From Thalassia testudinum (Eukaryota > Streptophyta > Magnoliopsida > Alismatales > Hydrocharitaceae): a stretch of 64,000 nucleotides of DNA. Every line of letters begins with the position of its first letter. Positions within the stretch are counted from its first letter, which is position 1. The notes beneath the pieces are model-generated. The model worked only from the letters and a program-made list of their open reading frames with translations. It had not been told where the DNA came from and ran no database searches. Of this stretch, positions 57,404 through 64,000 are shown piece after piece. Position numbers and translations under genes: made by a program. The DNA lies in NCBI GenBank assembly GCA_037157565.1, contig JAZHRO010000054.1:19079501-19143500 (forward strand), written 5' to 3'.

Positions 57404-58855
57404 CCTTCCACTTCCCCCAAATCACCCTCTGCAACTCCACCGAACAAACCCATCTCCCAACCTGCAGTTTGACCTAGGGCGGCCCTTAGGCTCCGCCCCG
57501 CCGCCTGCACACCCCCCGACCACCTTCGCCGTACCACGGCGAAGGTCCTCCGCGTTTCTGATTGGGCCGAGAGGCCGTTTCTCTGTGGGCAGGTACCTGC
57601 GCTCGCCGCCGCCATTGTTGAAGCGAAGCAGCTTCTTCACCTGCTGCCCCAGGTGCGCCACGCCCAGGTCACGCTCCCAGGCAGTGCGAGGTGTCTTCGC
57701 GAAGTACCAGGCTGCAGTCGAGTCGAAGCTCTTGCGCGAAGCCCCCGCGCTTCGCCTCGACTGCCGCTGCTTCCTCCGCGCAGGCATCCAAATTGGGGTG
57801 GGACATTTAGTCCCACCTCGGAAAGCCACTGAGGCGAACGGGCGCTTAAAGGCAAAAAGTGCCTTAAGCTGTTCGCCTCAGTTCACGGGGTGAGGTCCCC
57901 TTCACCCGCCCGACTACCCGGCCTCGTCCGCACGCACGCCTTGTGGACCTGGCCCGACCCGACTTAGCCTGACCTGCACTCCTCGCCCACCACGCACGCC
58001 GGTGGGCCTGGACCCGGGCGACGACCCGTACCCGACTACCCGGCAACTCTGGGAGAGCTTTCCTAAGAGCAGCTTCTGTGAGAGAGAAACGCGGGGGGGG
58101 GGGGGGGGGGGGGTGGGTAGAGTAGGTTTTGCCCGCTGACGAGAGCTTTGAAGTGTGCAGGCACAGGCGAAGAAGAAGACGAGCGAGGCAGAGAAGAAGG
58201 ACGACGAAAGCTGAAGGAAGGAGGAGCACTGTAGCAGCGGCGGTTTAAGTCGTCTGATTGGAAAATCAGACGACGCTCTGAAGGCAGAAAAGAGGAAGAA
58301 GAACAGGACCGCAAGGGAAAAGAAAAAGAAAGAGACAAGCAGAAACAAGAGCTGAAAGAAGAAGAAGAACATCAATCAGACGACGCTCTGAAGGTAGAAA
58401 AGAGGAAGAAGAACAGGACCGCAAGGGAAAAGAAAAAGAAAGAGACAAGCAGAAACAAGAGCTGAAAGAAGAAGAAGAACATCACCCACTGCTGCAGATA
58501 AAGAAGACAGAAAGAAAAAGAAGAAAGAAGGAGAGACGACGTCCTGACAGCAAAAGCAGAAGAAGAGAGCACGAGAAGAAGATCTGAAGAACAGAAGGCA
58601 GAAGAAGAAGACCACAAGGAGATAAAGAAATGAAAAGCCAAAGAGGAAGAAGAGAAGAAGAAGAAGCCAAATTTTCATCTCTCTCTCTCTCTTTATTTTT
58701 GTAATAAGAATTTGTACCCCTAGAATACGACTTGCTCCCTGAGTTCAACCTCGGGAACTCTTTTATTTTCCGAGTAAAAAAATTATATATTTGAAATGAT
58801 GGCAATAACTGGCTATACTACAACGCTATAACAAAACCTAGTTATCGCCACGTCA
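57404..58855 (+). repeat. 3' LTR of element C, right part
   Basis: Continues the C LTR from the TCCGC target to GTCA. Includes a run of about 20 G (58091-58112), hairpin 58249-58274 and a 110-bp tandem duplication (58264-58483). Confidence 0.9.
58264..58483 (+). repeat. 110-bp tandem duplication in C 3' LTR
   Basis: AATCAGACGACGCTCTGAAG starts at 58264 and again at 58374, and the two units are almost identical. The 5' LTR has one unit. Confidence 0.9.
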
Positions 58856-58860
58856 CCCTT

Positions 58861-59172
58861 CCTCCCCAGCTTTTTAGTGTGCACGACATGTAACACGTGT
58901 CCAACCTCAGGAAGTACGTCGCCGATCCCAGTCACATCCTGAGCCACGAGAGCGTCGAGGTGGGTGACGACCTAACCTACCCCGAGCAGCCAGTGCAGAT
59001 TCTTGACAGAGTCGTCCGGAGTCTGAGACGGAAGCAAGTACCCCTGGTGAAGGTTTTGTGGAGGAGCCAGCGGTACGAAGAGGCTACCTGGGAGCCTGAG
59101 GCGACGATGCGAGAGCGGTACCCGGAGCTCTTTGAGGGTACATCTTTTCGGACCGACTTCGGTCCTCTTTGA
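58861..59172 (+). pseudogene. pol: element B pol C-terminus with chromodomain
   Basis: Continues the frame cut at 38731. Reads HVSNLRKYVADPSHILSHES then the chromodomain (VKVLWRSQRYEEATWEPE) to a TGA at 59170. A TAA replaces the Phe codon just before HVSN. Unlike D, the chromodomain frame itself has no stop. Confidence 0.88.
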
Positions 59173-59255
59173 GTTTGTTATGCGTATATCGTTCTTTCTC
59201 TGCACCCTAGTTAGCACAAGTTTCGAGGATGAAACTTCCTTTGAGTTTGTTATGT

Positions 59256-62082
59256 TGTTAAGACCAAGCCATCAGACACTTTTAAGACGTCTGAGAGTTG
59301 GTCCAGACGTTAGGATGCCTTCCCAAACGTCTGGAAATAAATTTTTGCGGCGTACGATTGCGAGTCTATGCGCGTGCGCGCGCAGACTGCGCCCACCGAC
59401 CAGCAGGAGTCTTCTTTTTTCTTTCTCTCTCTCCCCCGACGCCTTCAAATACCCTCTCCCGCACCACCACTCCACCGTCTCCTCCTTCTTAGAGTGTTAC
59501 CGTGAGAGTGAGAGAGCGAGGGCAGCAGCTGCTACCGGGTGCGTGCGGGGAGGAAGAGGTGCAGCGAGAGGGAGAAGAGGCAGAGTGCGTGAGGAAGAGA
59601 GAGCGAGCTCGCCGGAGCAGCGCAGGGTCGGTCGACGGGCGCGCAACGGGAGTGTGGTGCTGGGGAACATACCCCGGTGTTGCTGTAGCTCAAGCAGCAG
59701 GCGGGCGATTGCCGCGCGGCGCGGCCGTGCGCAGCAGGCGGAAGGCGAGGAGGTCCTAATTCTGGGAAATTTTTCCAGAATCAGATGTCTGGACCTATGT
59801 CCAGACGGCGTGGGGGACATCTGGAGTGAGATCCAGACGTCTGAAAGGTACGATATTCCTCATCTTCCTCCTTTTGGAAGATGCGGCCATGCAGGCCATT
59901 CCGCCGAAAGCCCTGAGACGTGTCGTGTTGAGAGTGTTTGCATACGCGTGCAGGTTTCGTTCAAGAAGGAGCGAGGACACGCCCTCCCACACAGATCAGA
60001 CGTCTGGGCAAGTCACCAGACGAGGGATAGCATCTCCAGACGTCCAGAGTGATAGACGGACGTCAGGAACTAGGTCCAGACGATTCAGCGGGATCCTGGA
60101 TGTCTGAAGAGCAGCGTAGAAGTAAGGTATGATCTGAACCATCTTTTAGGACGTCTGGAAGGTGTTCCAGATGTCTGATTTGGGGCAGAGTTGTCGTTTT
60201 TGACCCGTTTAGGGTCCGTCTGAAGTCCGATTTCCACGTTTGAGATTCTGTTCTTCTCAGAATTTGTTCCTCTACTTATTTAAAATAGTTTTATCCTATT
60301 CTGAGTGGTTCTTTGTGATTGATCCTTGTATTAGGACCTCGTTCCGTTGCGGCTCTGGGGGTTGCGGAGGCATGCGGACCTGCCTATTACGCCCCCATTA
60401 CTTCCAGTTTCGCGGGTAGAGTGGCTCCCCTTGGTTATTTACCAACATTAATGCATCTTTGAGATAAATAATAGATTCTAGGGTATGGCATGAATCATAG
60501 GGTCTGAAAACTAGATTGAATGATAGATCCTAGGATATGGCATGAATCCTAGGACTTGAAAACAAGATTGAATGATAGATCCTAGGGTATGGCATGAATC
60601 CTAGGACTGGAAAATTAGATTGAATGATAGATCCTAGGGTGTGGCATGAATCTTAGGACTGGAAAACTAGATTAAATGCTAGATCTTAGGGTGTGGTATG
60701 AATCCTAGGAACAGAAACACTGAAACGAATGTCGTGAATACATGAATTGCAGTCGTGGGAAAGTAGATAGAACAATGATAATTGTCTGTAATTGGATAAC
60801 AGCTGCTTGTATATGAATGGATATTAACTGTTGGGAACACGGGCTATATGAAAATAAAACTAAAATGATGAAACCTAAAATGGCTTGGCTAGAGAAATAT
60901 GAGCGTGAACCCTACGAGGAGTTAGGAGTAGAGCTCCTGAAAGGACAATGGAATGGAATTGGGGAAGTGAGCTGACCCTTGAGTACGGAGTACCGAGGAG
61001 AGCGACTGCCCCCTGTTTAGTGCAGAGCGGAGCTAGCCGCCCCATGGACCCAGGGTTAGGTCTGGCCACTTTGTACTGACTTTTGGCCCTCGCGTACACA
61101 GTACCGGGGAGAGCTACTAGTGTAGGGAGAGCGCTAGCCACCCCACGGGCCCCGAGGTTCTGCTAGTCGTCCTACACCGACTTGTTAGGCCCACTGGGCA
61201 AACCAGGGTAGTCAGGCGAGGGTATGCGGACTGTGGAGGGGCAAGACCCTTGTTTGGTTGTTGTGGAGGGGCTAGACCCCTGTTACTGAGAGGGCTTTAC
61301 CCTATGCTGGTTCCGTGCTGTACTTTAGGTGCACCCGTTAACGGAAACAACTGACCGCGTGCCAGTAAGGGTTGGCTACCCGTACGTTTATCATGCATGC
61401 CATAGTCGTCGTTACGTCTGTCAGTGACCTTGGGGTGGTTGACTGAGGGTAGGACCACCACGGGGGACTCTCCCGGCCGGGAGAGCTCCGCGTGCTACTT
61501 CTACTTTTCGGAAAAGACTACAATCAAGATCATTCCCACGAGGAACATTCAAGATCAAGCGAAAGACCTGAGAAATAAACTAAGAAAGCATAAAATAAAG
61601 AAAGAAATTAAAACAACAGCTACTTGTTTACCTTTACTGTTTTTCGTAGCTAGCTAGTTGCCACTCTACTCAGTGTTTCGCTGACGTGTCACCTTTATCA
61701 CCTTTTCAGGACCAGGTGTTGAGTAGCCAGAGTCTGCGGTTGCGAAGGGTGCTGGGCCTAGTAGAGCCCAGTAGTTCTACTTGTGTTGTACTTGCTGTAC
61801 CGTTTTTATGTTGTAGTGAATATGTTCTGTTACACTTGTACACTTTTATTGTAAGCATCATAATTCTATACCTGTTTTAATTCTCTACTGTTGTGGTGGT
61901 ATGTATTGTAATAGTTCTTTTCTTTACTGCTGTACTTTTGTTATTGTTAGTTACATGCATGATGAATGTGGTTTATTTTACTGTTCTTTTGGTAACTTTC
62001 TCATTGGATGACTGGATCTTGGGATCAGTCGAGTCGGTCCGATTCTCGTGTCTTGTAGGAATTCGGGAACCAGGTCATAACA
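59256..62082 (+). repeat. 3' LTR of element B
   Basis: TGTTAAGACC...CATAACA, 2827 bp. TATA-like TTCAAATACCC near 59444, GACGTC sites, both hairpins in degraded form, and five 52-bp tandem repeats at 60470-60715. Confidence 0.9.
60470..60715 (+). repeat. 52-bp tandem repeat, 5 copies, in B 3' LTR
   Basis: GG(C/T)ATGAATC recurs at 60487, 60539, 60591, 60643 and 60695. Each unit carries CCTAGG-like palindromes and ACTAGATTGAATG. Element D has three related units. Confidence 0.9.
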
Positions 62083-62087
62083 CTTGG
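62083..62087. repeat. target-site duplication of element B, right (CTTGG)
   Basis: Perfect copy of 35178-35182. Confidence 0.9.
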
Positions 62088-63140
62088 ATTGAGGCTCCGG
62101 GTTAGGATTTTCCACTCTACATCGACTCCTGTTGGCCCTCTCGTACGCGGTATCGAGGCATCCTACTAGTGTAGGGAGGGAGCTAACCACCCTACGGGAC
62201 CCAGGGTTCAGCTTGCCACTCTACACCGACTTTGTTAGGCCCTCTGGGCAAATTGGGGTAGTCGAACGAGGGTACGCTGACTATACTGGGGCGAGACCCC
62301 TGTTTGGTTCTGAGGGGCGAGACCGCTGTTCTGAGAGGACAAGGCCCTATACTATTCCGTGCTGTACTTTGGGCGTATCAGCTAGCGGAAATGACTGACC
62401 ACGTGTCAGTGCGGGGTAGCTACCCGTGCGCTTATCTTGCGTGTCGTAGTCACCGTTACGTCTCAACAGTGACATCGGGGTGGTTGACTGGGTGTAGTAC
62501 TACCACGGGGCACTCTCCCAACTAGGAGTGCACCACGTGTACCTTCTACTTTACGGAAAAGACTGCAATCAAGATCGTTCCTACGAGGAACATGCAAGAT
62601 CAAGAAATACCTGGATACTTTGGGAAATAGATGAATCAAAAACACATAAATGAGATAAATAGAAAAGAGAAATAAATCTGTTATTTTTACTGTACTTGTA
62701 CTTAAATAATATTGACACCACTCTACTCAACGTTCGCTGACTCTGTCTCTTCATAACACTGTTCAAAACCAGAAGTTGAACAGCCTAAGTTTCCGACTGC
62801 GGAGGGTGCTGGCCCAGCCGAGCCCAGCCGTTGTCGTTCCTTTAGCACTTTATTTTTCTCTACTGTTGTAGTAAGTAATGGACACATAGTTTAATGTTCC
62901 AGTCACTTCTGTTTCCTTTACGTTTTCTGTTGTTGTTGTGGTAGCATGTACTACGTGTTGAGACTGTTGTTCTATCTTCTTTATTGTTTCGTACTTTTCT
63001 TCTACTTAGCTATATTGCATGTGTGAATGTGGTTTATTTTTCCTGCTTTCGGCCATTTCTTGTTGGATGACTAGGTCTTGGGATTAGTCGAGGCGAGCCG
63101 GTCTCGGATCTTGTAGGGATCCAGGAACCGGGTCGTAACA
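62088..63140 (+). repeat. solo LTR S, right half
   Basis: Resumes the LTR after element B (GGCTCCGGGTTAGG, CCGACTTTGTTAGGCCC, CCACTCTACTCAACG, GACTAGGTCTTGGGATTAGT) and ends GGGTCGTAACA, the same terminus as D. Confidence 0.85.
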
Positions 63141-63145
63141 TCTTG
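63141..63145. repeat. target-site duplication of solo LTR S, right (TCTTG)
   Basis: Perfect copy of 33606-33610. Confidence 0.9.
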
Positions 63146-63540
63146 CTACTCTATCTGCATAAACATTAATCATATTCATTATATATTTTTAAAGTAATAA
63201 TAAACTTTAAAACATATAAGTAATTTACTTCTTAAAGATATATGATTTATTACCTAAACTTGAGCCTGCTACTGAGGGGTCGACATGAACTGGGGACGTA
63301 CTCTCCACCATCTCATCCTCTGCCTCCTAGCCCTCCTCCTCTCCTGCCTCCTCCTCCCCCTCCTCATCTGATCCTCCATAATCTGGATCATCCTCTACTC
63401 GGTCTGGCAAGGTCTGAGCAATCACCTTCCTCTTTCCCTTCCCCCTGGATGTAGTAAACGTGTCATCTCCCCGAGTCGTACGAAACGTGACTGAGGGGGT
63501 GGCTGAACTTGCTGTCGAAGGGGTGACTGAGCATGAGGAG
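63146..63540 (-). pseudogene. CACTA accessory protein, 5' part (continues at 33610)
   Basis: On the minus strand an acidic exon reads GKGKRKVIAQTLPDRVEDDP then a Gly/Glu-rich run (with one TAG) and ends VDPSVAGSSL at a GT donor (63253). After a short AT-rich intron, an AG acceptor at 63155 opens an exon at 63154 that is cut after nine bases by the solo LTR and resumes at 33610. The upstream limit of the acidic exon is uncertain; a TGA lies near 63554. Confidence 0.6.
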
Positions 63541-63545
63541 ACGAA

Positions 63546-64000
63546 TCATCCTGTGACTGAACCTTTTCTATTGGATTTTTTCTTAAACAACTTCATTTGT
63601 AACACATAAAAAATGCAATAACCTTCAGTTTTCTTAAGCTTACGAATCTGTTTCCTTGCCTCATACCATGCAGCCAGAAAACCATTAGGGTTATTCAACA
63701 GCTCAGCAATAAACTGAAGTATTTCTGTCATGAATTTAGCACTAGCTCTATTCATAACCTTCAGTTGAAACATCTTTAACAAAAATGACAACTTTGACAT
63801 TTTCCTAACACCGGGAGGAATAGCATCCTCAGCCGCCTTAACAGCATCATAGAGCGGATCTTCCCCGTCTATATTTATATCCTCTCATTCTCTCACCTCG
63901 TTCAACATTTCTTCTATTTCTTCACCTCCGCTATCAGCTATGTTCTCGTCGATCTCTTGGTCAACAGTGTTCTCATTATCATTTTCGCGCATTCACAACT
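63546..64000 (-). pseudogene. CACTA transposase (TNP2/Transposase_21-like), N-terminal fragment
   Basis: The minus-strand frame reads an acidic lead (EEIEEMLNEVRE), a TGA, DPLYDAVKAAED, then KMSKLSFLLKMFQLKVMNRA and NGFLAAWYEARKQIRKLK. This matches the conserved start of plant CACTA transposases, where a KLS(F/A)xLxL(F/Y) helix is followed by a second helix and an E-A-(K/R)-K motif. After KTEGY the similarity ends and the DDE core is absent, replaced by the accessory-protein exon, so the element is internally deleted. The frame runs off the window end. Confidence 0.6.

Larger units (their letters stand above)
38732..58855 (+). mobile_element. element C: non-autonomous Athila-related LTR element with a novel ORF, hosting element D
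   Basis: LTRs 38732-41504 and 46028-58855 (split by D), tRNA-Asp primer site, leader and 3' UTR all related to element A, but no gag or pol. The coding block of A (about 21840-27400) is replaced by a 1.9-kb unrelated ORF (42620-44485). It would depend on proteins from an A-like relative. Confidence 0.9.
35183..62082 (+). mobile_element. element B: internally deleted Tekay-type chromovirus, hosting element C
   Basis: Its own sequence is 35183-38731 plus 58861-62082. The 5' LTR is cut at 36213 and fused directly to the RT region, so the rest of the LTR, the primer site, gag and protease are gone. RT to chromodomain and a full 3' LTR (59256-62082) remain. Element C sits in the pol C-terminus. 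CTTGG duplications flank the whole. Confidence 0.88.

Noticed and set aside
59132..60052. 306-codon frame following the B chromodomain
   Set aside because: It runs from the end of pol into the 3' LTR in another phase; the composition is Arg/Ser/Gly-rich leader sequence.

Overview
The window is nuclear DNA of a flowering plant. The evidence is a spliced microtubule-associated protein 70 (MAP70) gene, plant-type LTR retrotransposons (Athila-like with a tRNA-Asp primer site, Tekay/Del-like chromoviruses with a tRNA-iMet site), a CACTA (En/Spm) transposon, Tourist-like MITEs and a 5'-truncated L1-type LINE. I cannot name the species. The MAP70 5' exons are the only host gene I can support; nearly everything from 12.6 kb onward is transposable element.

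Left part (1-12.6 kb). A small non-autonomous LTR element with a broken 3' LTR lies at 1290-2848. Four MAP70 exons on the minus strand follow (3943-5734); intron 2 holds seven copies of a 95-bp tandem repeat. Then come the MAP70 leader and promoter, a minus-strand LINE tail (6284-7830), three MITEs (8.0-9.2 kb) and AT-rich DNA with no supported gene.

Right part (12.6-64 kb) is one stack of nested insertions that can be peeled by target-site duplications. An old Tekay-type LTR (about 12.66-18.0 kb, itself split twice) holds one end of a large minus-strand CACTA element (17982 to beyond 64000). The CACTA holds element A, an Athila-like element (18054-31618, TSD CATGG), and separately a solo Tekay-type LTR S (33611-63140, TSD TCTTG). 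S holds element B, an internally deleted Tekay element (35183-62082, TSD CTTGG). B holds element C, a non-autonomous relative of A (38732-58855, TSD CCCCT/CCCTT). The 3' LTR of C holds element D, a nearly complete Tekay element (47461-57398, TSD TCCGC). That is five levels above the old LTR. The solo LTR interrupts an exon of the CACTA accessory protein, so pieces of one gene lie 30 kb apart.

Functionally, A carries gag-protease-RT-RNase H-integrase broken by premature stops and one frameshift. C keeps the LTRs, primer site, leader and 3' UTR motifs of A, but its whole coding block is replaced by one intact 621-codon acidic ORF that I do not recognise. This looks like an autonomous/non-autonomous pair with shared cis signals and is the most interesting system in the window. 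A second theme is RNA or DNA structure in the Tekay LTRs: a dense array of AGACGTCT palindromes and two hairpins that appear to covary between LTR families.
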